From positions 1 to 64,000 of the forward strand of contig JAJZGY010000002.1 of NCBI GenBank assembly GCA_021804785.1: DNA of 64,000 nt, in the 5' to 3' direction. Positions 46,915 through 55,571 of this stretch are shown here, piece after piece. A model generated the notes under the pieces. It saw only the letters and a program-made list of their open reading frames with translations, ran no database searches and was not told where the DNA came from. The translations under genes and the position numbers were made by a program. Each line of letters begins with the position of its first letter. Position 1 is the first letter of the stretch. This DNA comes from Pseudomonadota bacterium. Lineage in GTDB: Bacteria; Pseudomonadota; Alphaproteobacteria; Micropepsales; Micropepsaceae.

Positions 46915-47955
46915 TTACAGCTGCCGTGAGGCGTCGGCGCGTTTGACCGCCTGCTCGACGCGGACAGCCACAGCATTGCCGACGCGTCCCATGCGTCCGC
47001 TGAGCAGCGGTACATGGCCACAGCGCAGCTCAATGGTGGAGTCCGGATTTGCATTGAGCATTAAGGTATCGCCGACCTTGAGATCCATAACTTTTGATAC
47101 CGACATCACCTGCTCATCCAAGATCGCCTGAATGTCGAGCCGCGTGCACCACAGCTCGGTTGCAAGATGGGTTTCCCAGATTGAGTCACGACCGAATTTT
47201 TCACCCATGAACTGTTGCAGCAGCAGTTTGCGGATGGGTTCGAGGGTGGCGTAGGGCAGAAGCAGCTCCGTGCGTCCGCCACGATCTTCCATGTCGATAC
47301 GCAGCTTAACGAGGATGGCGGCGTTGGCCGGGCGTGCAATCGCTGCAAAGCGTGGATTGGTTTCAAGTCGATCGAGCGTAAAGTTGACAGGTGCCAGAGG
47401 TTCGAAAGCCTGGGTCATGTCCTGCAGAATGACTTCCGTCATGCGCTGCACCAGACTGCGCTCGATGGTGGTGTACGGACGCCCCTCGATACGCATCGCC
47501 GCGGTTCCCCGACGGCCTCCCAGCAATACGTCAACGATCGAATAGATGAGATTGGAATCGATCGTGAAAAGCCCATAGTTATCGAGTTCTTCGGCCCTAA
47601 ATACCGAAAGAATGGCGGGCAATGGAATGGAATTGAGATAATCGCCGAAGCGGATTGACGTGATGTTGTCGAGACTGACCTCGACATTGTCGGAGGTAAA
47701 GTTCCGTAAGCTCGTGGTCATGAGCCGAACCAGGCGGTCAAAGATGATTTCGAGCATCGGCAGGCGTTCGTAGGATACCAGCGCCGAGTTAACTATGGCG
47801 CGGACACCAGACTTGTCCTGCAGCTGTTCATCATTGACATCGAAGCCCAGAAGGCTGTCGATCTCTTCCTGGTTCAGAACGCGTTCACCCGCCACTTGGC
47901 TGCCATTTTCACTGTCGGCAGCTGCTTCCTGCGGCGCTAGCTCTTCGTCGGCCAT
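46915..47955 (-). CDS. fliM: Flagellar motor switch protein FliM
   Basis: FliM, 346 residues, forms the C-ring with FliG and FliN and receives CheY-P. The N-terminal EEIDSLLGF motif for CheY binding is present (LNQEEIDSLLGFD), then the middle domain with YERLPMLEIIFDRLVR and the C-terminal SpoA-like domain (VGDTLMLNANPDSTIEL). It follows fliL after 14 bases. fliG and fliN are not in the window. Confidence 0.95.
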   Translation of the reverse strand: MADEELAPQEAAADSENGSQVAGERVLNQEEIDSLLGFDVNDEQLQDKSGVRAIVNSALVSYERLPMLEIIFDRLVRLMTTSLRNFTSDNVEVSLDNITSIRFGDYLNSIPLPAILSVFRAEELDNYGLFTIDSNLIYSIVDVLLGGRRGTAAMRIEGRPYTTIERSLVQRMTEVILQDMTQAFEPLAPVNFTLDRLETNPRFAAIARPANAAILVKLRIDMEDRGGRTELLLPYATLEPIRKLLLQQFMGEKFGRDSIWETHLATELWCTRLDIQAILDEQVMSVSKVMDLKVGDTLMLNANPDSTIELRCGHVPLLSGRMGRVGNAVAVRVEQAVKRADASRQL

Positions 47956-47969
47956 AATCTTGGTTCCAT

Positions 47970-48503
47970 TTACTGAACAATCATTTCCTTGAGCAGAACA
48001 TCCTGCACGCGGTAGGGTGCGACAGCGACATTGATCCGCCGCAGGAGCTCTTCCTTCACCCGCATCACGGACGCCGAGCCCTGCAGATCGGCGACGCGTA
48101 ACTCGCGCAAATAACTCTGAAACTGATCTACAATCCGCGGCATCAGCACCTTAACGCCCTGCTCTTCCTTGGCGTTTTTGAGCTCAAGTGTGACTTCAAG
48201 CTTGAGATAAGTGGGATTGCCGTTCTGGCTTTGGATGTTCACCACGATGTCGGGCACGTTGTAGAACGCGACCTTCGGCGGCACGAGCGGTAAAGACGCT
48301 TCCTTGACTTTGGCCAGATGTGTTTCCGGCTTGGACGCAAAGAGGAAGAAATAGGCAGCCGCGCCCGAACCCAGGAGCACGACCAGGCCGGCCGCAGCGA
48401 TGACTAGCAATTTCCTGTTTGCCAGAAGCCCCTTCTTGGGCTGAGACGCAGCCTCTGCGCCTTCTTCATCTTCCTCGTCCGGTTCGGCACCCTTGCCCGC
48501 CAT
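47970..48503 (-). CDS. fliL: Flagellar basal-body-associated protein FliL
   Basis: FliL, 177 residues. An acidic cytoplasmic N-terminus (EPDEEDEEG), one membrane helix near residues 32-52 (LLVIAAAGLVVLLGSG) and a periplasmic stomatin-like domain (FYNVPDIVVNIQSQ...). FliL surrounds stators and boosts torque. It is the first gene of the minus-strand operon and divergent from flgF; the 213 bases between them contain a TTAA-N7-TTCA site. Confidence 0.92.
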   Translation of the reverse strand: MAGKGAEPDEEDEEGAEAASQPKKGLLANRKLLVIAAAGLVVLLGSGAAAYFFLFASKPETHLAKVKEASLPLVPPKVAFYNVPDIVVNIQSQNGNPTYLKLEVTLELKNAKEEQGVKVLMPRIVDQFQSYLRELRVADLQGSASVMRVKEELLRRINVAVAPYRVQDVLLKEMIVQ

Positions 48504-48553
48504 AGCGACCGCCTCTGATCCTCTTCGTAGGGGGGCAGGTTAGGCAGTCGTGG

Positions 48554-48568
48554 TTAAGGACTGGTTCA
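48554..48568. promoter_or_regulatory. CtrA-like site TTAA-N7-TTCA between fliL and flgF
   Basis: TTAAGGACTGGTTCA matches seven of eight defined bases of the CtrA consensus TTAA-N7-TTAA. It lies about 50 bases upstream of fliL and 150 upstream of flgF. A sister site precedes fliX. CtrA controls flagellar genes in many alphaproteobacteria. Confidence 0.48.
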
Positions 48569-48716
48569 AATTGCCGGGCAGAGCGCGCCCTGTCGGCAAG
48601 ATTTGCCGCCCTGGGGCCGCGCCGCCAGGCAAAATTCCCGAGTTTTCAAGGGCACGAGCGTTGGCATGGCAGCTGCAAGGGTAGGTTGCGAGGACCAGAA
48701 GGGATCCGGAGCCGCC

Positions 48717-49463
48717 ATGGATAATTCACTGCTCATTAATCTGTCGGGTCAGCTTTCCGCCTACCAGGCGATGGACATCATTGCCAACAACCTCGCGAAC
48801 ATGTCGACACCCGGCTTCAAACGCGAGGGCATGAAGTTTCAGGAATTCCTCTCGACCGTACCGCCAACCACGACCGCCACCGGCTTGCAGAGCAATGCGC
48901 CTTTGGCCTTCGTGCAGAATGGCGGGGTGTTTCGTGACGTCAGCGAAGGTCCGATGAACAAGACCGGTGCCGCGCTGGATATGGCAATTTCTGGCAATGG
49001 CTTCTTTCAGGTGCAGACCCCCAATGGTGTTCGCTACACCCGTGATGGCCACTTCCAGCTCAATTCCGAAGGACAGATCGTCGATGACAGCGGTTATCCT
49101 CTGGTCGGCGATGGCGGCCCCATTACCGTGACACCGCAGGACGGTGACATTCATGTCGCCGCCGACGGCACGGTCAGCGGTGCGCTCGGACAGCTCGGGA
49201 CGATCAAGATTGTTGGCTTTGCAAGCCAGGCAGCGATGAACCAGCAAGGCTCCAATCTCTACGCCACCAGCCAGCAGCCCCAACCTAATCCCGGTGGAAC
49301 CATCCAGCAGGGCATGCTCGAAGACTCCAACGTTCAGCCCGTCATGGAAATGAGCACGATGATCAAGATCATGCGCAAGTATGAGATGATCGCGTCACTG
49401 ACCAAAAGCCAGCAGCAGTTACAGACTCAGGCGATTACCCAACTGGGTACCATCCAGCCGTAA
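48717..49463 (+). CDS. flgF: Flagellar basal-body rod protein FlgF
   Basis: FlgF, 248 residues, a proximal rod protein. The start SLLINLSGQLSAYQAMDI is followed by NNLANMSTPGFKREG, the rod-protein signature, and the C-terminus has the helical heptad region (SQQQLQTQAITQLG). The ATG at 48717 is preceded by GGAG with five-base spacing; the track start is 38 codons earlier. It is the first gene of flgF-flgG-flgA-flgH. Confidence 0.93.
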   Translation: MDNSLLINLSGQLSAYQAMDIIANNLANMSTPGFKREGMKFQEFLSTVPPTTTATGLQSNAPLAFVQNGGVFRDVSEGPMNKTGAALDMAISGNGFFQVQTPNGVRYTRDGHFQLNSEGQIVDDSGYPLVGDGGPITVTPQDGDIHVAADGTVSGALGQLGTIKIVGFASQAAMNQQGSNLYATSQQPQPNPGGTIQQGMLEDSNVQPVMEMSTMIKIMRKYEMIASLTKSQQQLQTQAITQLGTIQP

Positions 49464-49475
49464 GGAGACCCCGTC

Positions 49476-50258
49476 GTGCGTGCACTCAGTATTGCAGCTA
49501 CGGGCATGCAGGCCCAGCAAACCAATGTCGAGGTTATCGCCAACAACCTCGCCAACATGAACACCAGCGGCTTCAAGGCGCAGCGGGCACAGTTCGAAGA
49601 TCTGCTCTACCAGAACGTTCTGCAGCCAGGTTCGCAGACCTCCGACACCGGCACGCTGGTTCCATCTGGCATACAGCTTGGCTCTGGCGTACGTACCGCT
49701 TCGGTCTATCGCATCGACACGCAAGGCACGCTCACACAGACCTCCAATCCCTATGATATGGCAATCCAGGGAGCAGGATTTTTCAAGGTCACCTTGCCCG
49801 ATGGCACCTATGCTTACACGCGCGCAGGCAATTTCGGCCTGTCACCCACCGGTGAGATCGTCAACAGCGACGGCTACACGGTAGCCCCGGGCATTGCCGT
49901 TCCGCCCAACGCACTCAGTGTCACCATCAATCCGGAAGGCCAGGTAGAAGCCACCGTGCCGGGAACCTCCACCCCCACCGTGCTTGGACAGCTTGAGCTG
50001 GACCGTTTTGCCAACGACGCCGGGCTGAATGCGCTGGGAGGCAATCTGCTCAGTGAGACCCCGGCCTCCGGTCCACCCCAGGCCGGCGTACCCGGATCGT
50101 CGGGCTACGGCACCATCCAGCAGGGCTATCTGGAAACCTCAAACGTCAATCCCGTCGAAGAAATCACCGCACTGATCACCGCCCAAAGGGCCTACGAGAT
50201 GAACTCGAAGGTGATCACCGCCGCCAATCAGATGATGCAGACCACCGCGCAGCTATGA
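49476..50258 (+). CDS. flgG: Flagellar basal-body rod protein FlgG
   Basis: FlgG, 260 residues, the distal rod. It starts at GTG with RALSIAATGMQAQQTNVEVI, followed by NNLANMNTSGFKAQRAQFEDLLYQ, the FlgG-specific D1 stretch, and ends with AYEMNSKVITAANQMMQTTAQL. It follows flgF after 12 bases with a good AAGGAG. This D1/Dc arrangement is typical. Confidence 0.96.
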   Translation: MRALSIAATGMQAQQTNVEVIANNLANMNTSGFKAQRAQFEDLLYQNVLQPGSQTSDTGTLVPSGIQLGSGVRTASVYRIDTQGTLTQTSNPYDMAIQGAGFFKVTLPDGTYAYTRAGNFGLSPTGEIVNSDGYTVAPGIAVPPNALSVTINPEGQVEATVPGTSTPTVLGQLELDRFANDAGLNALGGNLLSETPASGPPQAGVPGSSGYGTIQQGYLETSNVNPVEEITALITAQRAYEMNSKVITAANQMMQTTAQL

Positions 50259-50266
50259 GGTTAGTC

Positions 50267-50761
50267 ATGAAAGCGATCGTCCTGGCCGCCGCCCTGAGCC
50301 TTGCCGCACTGCCTGCATGGGCGCAGAGCGACAGTGTCGCCACAATCAACGCCAAGACCGTGCGTGTCGTCGTACCGACGCACAATATTCCCCGTGGTGC
50401 GATGATCACCGCCGCCGATCTCGCCTTTGCCAATGTATCGCAGGCACGGGCTTATGGCGATGTCGTCGCCAGCATGAGCGAACTCGAGGGCAAGGAGGCG
50501 CGCCGCTTCCTCGAAGCCAATCAGCCTCTGCATGCCTCCGATGTGCGCGCTCCCATTCTTGTCGCCAAGGGCAGCACCGTGACAATGATCTTCACTGCGC
50601 CTGGCATCTCTTTGACCGCTGTCGGCAAGGCGATGAGCGAAGGCGGCATGGGTGAGACCGTCACAGTGCTCAATCCGGTATCCTACCGCCAGATCAGCGC
50701 TGTGGTGACGGGCCCGGGAACCGTTGCCGCTGGGCCCACACTCGCAGCGCCCAATCTTTAA
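50267..50761 (+). CDS. flgA: Flagellar P-ring assembly chaperone FlgA
   Basis: A 164-residue periplasmic protein with a signal peptide ending AWAQ, then the SAF-like domain VVVPTHNIPRGAMITAADL and the C-terminal FlgA region (VTVLNPVSYRQISAVV). It assists P-ring formation by FlgI. The track start (50255) overlaps the flgG stop, but the ATG at 50267 has GAGG at a six-base spacing. It is short for the family, and flgI itself is not found next to it. Confidence 0.85.
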   Translation: MKAIVLAAALSLAALPAWAQSDSVATINAKTVRVVVPTHNIPRGAMITAADLAFANVSQARAYGDVVASMSELEGKEARRFLEANQPLHASDVRAPILVAKGSTVTMIFTAPGISLTAVGKAMSEGGMGETVTVLNPVSYRQISAVVTGPGTVAAGPTLAAPNL

Positions 50762-50776
50762 CCTCTCGACCAACCA

Positions 50777-51538
50777 ATGAGCTCCTCCATGCTACGCGCC
50801 CCCCTGAAATCGATCGCACTTGTTGTTGTCGCCGGCTTTGCCCTTTCGGCCTGCAGTGCCGTGGATCGGCTGGAGCACATTGGTGAAGCGCCCGCATTGT
50901 CACCGATCACCAATCCCACGGCCCTGCCCGATTACCACCCGATCTCAATGCCCATGCCACCAAAGCAACCGCCAGATACCTATCTCACCAATTCGCTTTG
51001 GCCGGTGGGTTCACACAGCTTCTTTCCCGATCCGCGTGCGAGCCATATCGGTGACCTTGTGACGGTCGATATCTCGATTGCCGATGCAGCCAAGCTCTCC
51101 GACAGCACACAGCGCGGGCGCACCAATGCGGACACCGCGGGCATTGGCAATCTGTTTGGCCTGCAAGGCCAGCTGGCCCAGGTCACGGGCGCCGATCCGT
51201 CCAAGCTCGTCAACATGAACTCGACGACATCCAATCAGGGCTCTGGCTCCATCGCACGCTCCGAGACCATCAATCTGACGCTAGCTGCGGTCGTCACCCA
51301 GGTGCTGCCCAATGGCAATCTGGTGATCCAGGGCAACCAGCAGGTACGGGTCAATGATGAGCTGCGCGATCTTCAGATCAGCGGTATCGTGCGCACCGAA
51401 GACATCACCAGCAACAATACCATCAACCTGTCGCAGATTGCCGATGCACGGCTGTCCTATGGTGGCAGAGGCCAGATCACCGATGTCCAGCAGCCGCCTC
51501 TTGGGCAACAGCTCTACGATATCTTGATGCCGTTCTGA
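50777..51538 (+). CDS. flgH: Flagellar L-ring lipoprotein FlgH
   Basis: FlgH, 253 residues, forms the outer-membrane ring. The signal helix ends in the lipobox LSAC. The core has PVGSHSFFPDPRASHIGDLVTVDI and the C-terminal NLVIQGNQQVRVNDELRDL with SYGGRGQITDVQQPPLG. It ends the flgFGAH operon and is followed by a strong terminator. Confidence 0.93.
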   Translation: MSSSMLRAPLKSIALVVVAGFALSACSAVDRLEHIGEAPALSPITNPTALPDYHPISMPMPPKQPPDTYLTNSLWPVGSHSFFPDPRASHIGDLVTVDISIADAAKLSDSTQRGRTNADTAGIGNLFGLQGQLAQVTGADPSKLVNMNSTTSNQGSGSIARSETINLTLAAVVTQVLPNGNLVIQGNQQVRVNDELRDLQISGIVRTEDITSNNTINLSQIADARLSYGGRGQITDVQQPPLGQQLYDILMPF

Positions 51539-51560
51539 TCAGACCGGTAGCATTCCAGGT

Positions 51561-51594
51561 AATGGCCGGACCACAAAGGTCCGGCCATTTTTTT
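51561..51594 (+). terminator. Rho-independent terminator after flgH
   Basis: AATGGCCGGACC and GGTCCGGCCATT make a perfect 12-base-pair stem with the loop ACAAA, followed by TTTTT, 22 bases after the flgH stop. It ends the flgFGAH transcript. Confidence 0.92.
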
Positions 51595-51683
51595 GCCGGG
51601 GCCGGTGCACGTAAGGGCCGCAGGTGGGCACGTTGGCGAGCCCTCCCCCTTCATCCGCTTCGCCGGGGCAGGGCCTGCGCGGT

Positions 51684-52100
51684 CTAATCGTCCCGATAGA
51701 CCTTCTCGCGGCGCTCGTGACGCTCCTGGGCTTCGATCGACAGAGTTGCGATCGGTCGCACTTCAAGACGCTTGAGGCCGATCGGCTCGCCGGTTTCCTC
51801 ACAAAAGCCGTAGGACCCGTCCTCGAGGCGGCGCAGCGCAGAATCGATTTTGGCAATCAGCTTGCGCTGGCGGTCACGGGTGCGCAGCTCGAGCTGACGC
51901 TCGGCCTCGGTTGCCGCCCGATCTGCCAGATCGGCATTGGGCGTGGTCTCGGTTTGAAGATTCTGGATGGTTTCCCGGCTTTCACGGAGGATCTCCTCCT
52001 TCCAGCCTGTCAACTTACGGCGGAAATATTCCCGCTGCTTTTCATTCATGAAGGGTTCACGTTCCGACGGCCGATAGCCGGGCGGAAGTTCTATACCCAT
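51684..52100 (-). CDS. dksA: RNA polymerase-binding transcription factor DksA
   Basis: DksA, 138 residues, binds the secondary channel of RNA polymerase and works with ppGpp. The coiled coil is followed by the C-terminal zinc-finger-like region, where only one of the four canonical cysteines is visible in YGFCEETGEPIG, as in many alphaproteobacterial DksA proteins. The track start at 52130 adds ten residues; the ATG at 52100 begins GIELPPGYRPSE. It lies between flgH and fliX, a common position in alphaproteobacterial flagellar regions. Confidence 0.9.
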   Translation of the reverse strand: MGIELPPGYRPSEREPFMNEKQREYFRRKLTGWKEEILRESRETIQNLQTETTPNADLADRAATEAERQLELRTRDRQRKLIAKIDSALRRLEDGSYGFCEETGEPIGLKRLEVRPIATLSIEAQERHERREKVYRDD

Positions 52101-52207
52101 GGACACACCCCGAAAGTTAAATCGCGCCATTCGAGCGCGCGCCTTATACAGGGGCCCACCTAAGGGTTCAATCAGAAAAGGAGATTCGCGCCGTGGCCCG
52201 TGCAGGA

Positions 52208-52639
52208 TCAGGCCGCTTTCTGTTCAGCCATTTCCAGTTTGGCCAGCTCGACCTGGGCACGGAGCTCGATTTCGTCCAGAACCGGCTGGAGCTGCGGATC
52301 GCTGAAATGATCGGACCGGATGGAGATAGCCCTCGCCAGGCGCTGCAGTGTGGTTCTCGGCAAGGTGCCACTCAGCAAGCCCTCATGCAGTTCATCCAGC
52401 ACCTCCAAGAGCTGCTGGCCCCGTGCCAGCCCTTTGGAGCGCCCCGTGGTCGCATCATCGACACCCTGCAGTGCGAGGATTGAATCGAGCGCGGCCAATG
52501 GCGCCGCACCGCGGACGAGCGTGGTTTGAGGCGTATCGCCCGCGGCCAGCGAAAAGCCGCCCGCTGACGCGCCAGAGGCGCTGCGGGCCTTGGCCGCTGC
52601 ACGGGTACGATCAAGCCGTCCAGTTCCAGCAATGTCCAT
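52208..52639 (-). CDS. fliX: Flagellar assembly regulator FliX
   Basis: A 143-residue protein with the FliX pattern: a basic, low-complexity N-terminal third, then LDSILALQGVDDA and the helical C-terminal domain (LDEIELRAQVELAKLE). In Caulobacter FliX couples basal body assembly to FlbD-dependent transcription. flbD is not in the window. A TTAA-N7-TTCA site lies 45 bases upstream of the start. Confidence 0.88.
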   Translation of the reverse strand: MDIAGTGRLDRTRAAAKARSASGASAGGFSLAAGDTPQTTLVRGAAPLAALDSILALQGVDDATTGRSKGLARGQQLLEVLDELHEGLLSGTLPRTTLQRLARAISIRSDHFSDPQLQPVLDEIELRAQVELAKLEMAEQKAA

Positions 52640-52683
52640 AGGCGCTACTCCCGCCCTTCAAGCCCTACCATCGTCCCCTATGG

Positions 52684-52698
52684 TTAAAATCAGGTTCA
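52684..52698. promoter_or_regulatory. CtrA-like site TTAA-N7-TTCA before fliX
   Basis: TTAAAATCAGGTTCA has the same half-sites and spacing as the site between fliL and flgF, including GG before the TTCA. It sits 45 bases before the fliX ATG and overlaps the rlmH stop codon. Confidence 0.48.
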
Positions 52699-53175
52699 CG
52701 CCCGGTGGTAGGGATGGCGGCAGAGAATGGTCAAACCGCGATAGATCTGCTCGCACAGCATGGCGCGGACCAAAAGATGCGGCCAGGTTTGAGCCCCGAA
52801 GGCAAGAGTTTGTGCTGACCCGAAGGCGTCCGGGGGAAGGCCATCTGGCCCCCCAATCACAAACACAAGATCACGACTGGCCGCATTGCAGAGCCCGGAA
52901 AGTTGTTCGGCAAAACTCTGGCTTGTCGTGTTGGTACCGCGCGGATCAAGCACAATGACATGGGCCCCAGGAGGTATCTTGCGGGCCAACCGCTCGGCCT
53001 CTTCAACCCTGCGGGCCCGTCCCTCACGCAGCTTGGAGACCGGCACTTCCTCAAGCGCGATCTGGGTGATGCCTGCCTGACGGCCGAGTGCCCGCGCCCG
53101 TCCGATGAAGTCATCGCACAGGGTGGCCTCGGGGGTACCACGCCCATGTCCTACCGCGGCAATCGTCAAGCGCAT
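52696..53175 (-). CDS. rlmH: 23S rRNA (pseudouridine1915-N3)-methyltransferase
   Basis: RlmH, 159 residues, a SPOUT enzyme that methylates pseudouridine 1915 in helix 69. The conserved LDPRGTNTTSQSFAEQL and FVIGGPDGL motifs mark the family; the C-terminus ends with the LCEQIYRGLTILCRHPYHR signature. It follows rsfS after three bases, as in many bacteria. Confidence 0.95.
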   Translation of the reverse strand: MRLTIAAVGHGRGTPEATLCDDFIGRARALGRQAGITQIALEEVPVSKLREGRARRVEEAERLARKIPPGAHVIVLDPRGTNTTSQSFAEQLSGLCNAASRDLVFVIGGPDGLPPDAFGSAQTLAFGAQTWPHLLVRAMLCEQIYRGLTILCRHPYHRA

Positions 53176-53178
53176 GGC

Positions 53179-53700
53179 CTAGTGCGCCGCACGTTCGGGC
53201 TCAGGCACCTGCCACATGCCTTCGAGGTCATAGTACTGTCGCACCTCTGGGCGGAACAGATGCACAATGACATCGCCAGCATCAACGAGGACCCAATCAC
53301 CTTGTGCCAGGCCATCGGTAGGCCGCGTACCATAACCGGCTTCCTTGAGGCGTCTGACCAGATGTTCGGCGGTGGCAGCGACATGGCGCGACGAGCGACC
53401 GCTTGCAATCACCAGCGCATCGGTCAGCGACGAGCGCCCAGCAAGATCGATGACCACAATATCCTCCGCCTTGTCGTCTTCCAGTGAGGCACGAACCAAG
53501 GCCAGGAGCCCAGCCTCCGCCGTCGCGGCCTTTTTGGGAGAGGATTTGCGCTTTGGAGAGGAGGCGGCGGACCGCTTTGGTGCTGCCTTACCTTTGGGTG
53601 TGGCGGCCGGCTTGGCCGACGTCGTTTTGGCACGTACGCGTTTGGCCGGTCGTGCGGATTTTGGACGTATCAGCTTGGATCTCCCTGTTAGCGGATTCAA
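53179..53700 (-). CDS. rsfS: Ribosome silencing factor RsfS
   Basis: RsfS binds uL14 and blocks subunit joining when growth slows. The core (about residues 65-165) has VVIDLAGRSSLTDALVIASGRS and WVLVDAGDVIVHLF. The first ~58 residues are an unusual Lys/Ala/Pro/Ser-rich extension (SPKRKSSPKK) that recalls histone H1 tails and makes the protein longer than the usual ~110-130 residues. Gene order nadD-rsfS-rlmH is conserved. Confidence 0.93.
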   Translation of the reverse strand: MNPLTGRSKLIRPKSARPAKRVRAKTTSAKPAATPKGKAAPKRSAASSPKRKSSPKKAATAEAGLLALVRASLEDDKAEDIVVIDLAGRSSLTDALVIASGRSSRHVAATAEHLVRRLKEAGYGTRPTDGLAQGDWVLVDAGDVIVHLFRPEVRQYYDLEGMWQVPEPERAAH

Positions 53701-53704
53701 TTTA

Positions 53705-54331
53705 TCACGGAGGGCTTGCCCCCACCAAACGACGGGCGCGGATGGCGCTCGCGCTCAGAGGGTGGCGTGGCCCGTCCAGCACGATCAAGGCGGGCGGCCG
53801 GCGCAGCGCAAAGCCCCTAGGGGTAAAAACGCGGGACCGCAAAAACCGCTGCGCCGCAGGTGCGCGCAAGGCGGCCAGGCTCGAGCCGGGACGGATGATG
53901 ACGGCAACTGGCACCAGACGCATGATTCCCTGCCAGTCCCGCCAGCGATGGAATTGCTCCAGATTGTCACTGCCCATCAGCCAGACAAAATGGACCCCGG
54001 CAAAACGCTGCTGCAAGCGCCTCAGAATATCGACCGTGAAGCGCGTGCCCAGACGCTGCTCCAGATCGGTGATGACGACTCTCGGATGAGAGCAGAGTGC
54101 CTTGGCATCAGCAAGGCGCTGCGCCAAGGGTGCCATGCCACGGACGGCCTTCAACGGATTTTGTGGCGTCACCAGCCACCAGACATAATCGAGACCCAGC
54201 CTCCTCAGGCCAACCTCAGTGATATGAACATGGCCAGCATGGGCCGGGTTGAAGGAGCCGCCCAGAAGACCGATACGCAGTCCCTCAGCGACCGGACCTG
54301 GGGGGAGCAATTCACTCACGGCATTGACCAT
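53705..54331 (-). CDS. nadD: Nicotinate-nucleotide adenylyltransferase
   Basis: NadD, about 208 residues, adenylates nicotinate mononucleotide in NAD synthesis. The nucleotide-binding motif is LLGGSFNPAHAGH, and SASAIRAR near the C-terminus is the equivalent of the ISSTxIR motif. The track start reads far into proA in another frame; the ATG at 54331, overlapping proA by 20 bases, or a GTG at 54319, is more likely. Confidence 0.92.
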   Translation of the reverse strand: MVNAVSELLPPGPVAEGLRIGLLGGSFNPAHAGHVHITEVGLRRLGLDYVWWLVTPQNPLKAVRGMAPLAQRLADAKALCSHPRVVITDLEQRLGTRFTVDILRRLQQRFAGVHFVWLMGSDNLEQFHRWRDWQGIMRLVPVAVIIRPGSSLAALRAPAAQRFLRSRVFTPRGFALRRPPALIVLDGPRHPLSASAIRARRLVGASPP

Positions 54332-55571
54332 CCCCACGAACCACATATTTGAAGCTGACCAGCTGCTCAGCGCCAACCGGACCACGGGCATGCAGTCGGC
54401 CCGTGGCGATGCCAATTTCGGCACCCATGCCAAATTCGCCGCCATCGGCAAACTGCGTCGACGCATTCCACATGACGATTGCCGAATCCACCTTGCGCAA
54501 AAACTCCTCGGCCACCGCTGCATCTTCCGTAACGATGCAGTCCGTGTGCTGCGAACCGTAGCGCTCGATATGGGCGATTGCGTCCTTCAGTCCATCGACA
54601 CAACGTACCGCAATGATCGCATCCAGATATTCGCTACGCCAGTCTTCCTCACTGGCCGGCACCGCCTCGGTGATACGCTCGCAGACCGCCGCATCACCGC
54701 GGATCTGGCAGCCAGAGGCCGCAAGCTCTTCGAGCACCGCTGCCCCGAGCGTAGACAGAACCGAGCGGTCAATTAGCAAGGTCTCAACGGCACCACAGAT
54801 CCCGGTGCGGCGCATCTTGGCGTTGTGCACCAGTGCACGCGCTTTCGCGATATCGGCGGCTTCGTGCAGATAGATATGCACAAGACCCTCCAGGTGGGCC
54901 AGCACCGGTACGCGGGCATCGGCCATCACCCGCGCGGTAAGGGATTTTCCGCCACGAGGCACGATCAGATCAAGATTGCCCTCAAGCCCCCGCAACATCA
55001 GGCCAACTGCGTCCCGGCTCGGTACGGCGACCAATTGGACGGCTGAAGGTGGCAAGGCGCTGGCCGCAACCCCGGCAACGAATGCCGCATGAATAGCGCG
55101 CGCGCTTTCGCGGGCTTCGGATCCGCAGCGCAGGATCGCCGCATTCGCCGACTTGAGGCACAGCGCGGCAGCGTCGGCTGTAACATTGGGCCGGCTTTCA
55201 TAGATCACGCCAATGACACCGATCGGTGTTGTCATCCGTGTGATGGTGAGGCCATTGGGTCGCGACCACTCTGCCAAAGTTTGACCAACAGGATCGGGCT
55301 GTCTGGCGATCGCCGCAACACCACTGGCCATCGCTTCCAGACGCACGGGGTCAAGGCGTAACCGATCCAGGACCGGCGCTGACAGCCTCATAGCTTGGGC
55401 CGCATCAAGATCTCGGGCATTGGCGTCCAGAATGGCGTCACGGTGGTCACAAAGCGATTGGGCCGCAGCTTCAAGCGCGCGGCTGCGGGTTGTCGCCGGG
55501 GCCTCGCGCAATTGTCCGGCCGCCGTCCGCGCCCTGTGACCCATTGCCAGCATCTCGGCGTCGAGACTCAT
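54312..55571 (-). CDS. proA: Gamma-glutamyl phosphate reductase
   Basis: ProA, 419 residues, makes glutamate semialdehyde for proline. The catalytic cysteine is in [14 protein letters not shown]. The N-terminal NADP domain shows [11 protein letters not shown] and [21 protein letters not shown]. It overlaps both proB (four bases) and nadD. Confidence 0.96.
   Translation of the reverse strand: MSLDAEMLAMGHRARTAAGQLREAPATTRSRALEAAAQSLCDHRDAILDANARDLDAAQAMRLSAPVLDRLRLDPVRLEAMASGVAAIARQPDPVGQTLAEWSRPNGLTITRMTTPIGVIGVIYESRPNVTADAAALCLKSANAAILRCGSEARESARAIHAAFVAGVAASALPPSAVQLVAVPSRDAVGLMLRGLEGNLDLIVPRGGKSLTARVMADARVPVLAHLEGLVHIYLHEAADIAKARALVHNAKMRRTGICGAVETLLIDRSVLSTLGAAVLEELAASGCQIRGDAAVCERITEAVPASEEDWRSEYLDAIIAVRCVDGLKDAIAHIERYGSQHTDCIVTEDAAVAEEFLRKVDSAIVMWNASTQFADGGEFGMGAEIGIATGRLHARGPVGAEQLVSFKYVVRGDGQCRE

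Noticed and set aside
48554-48580. Possible sigma-28 or sigma-54 flagellar promoter before flgF
   Set aside because: TTAA-N15-GCCGGGCA matches the sigma-28 consensus only in part, and no GG-N10-GC pair of sigma-54 type has the right spacing. The CtrA-like reading explains the TTAA better.
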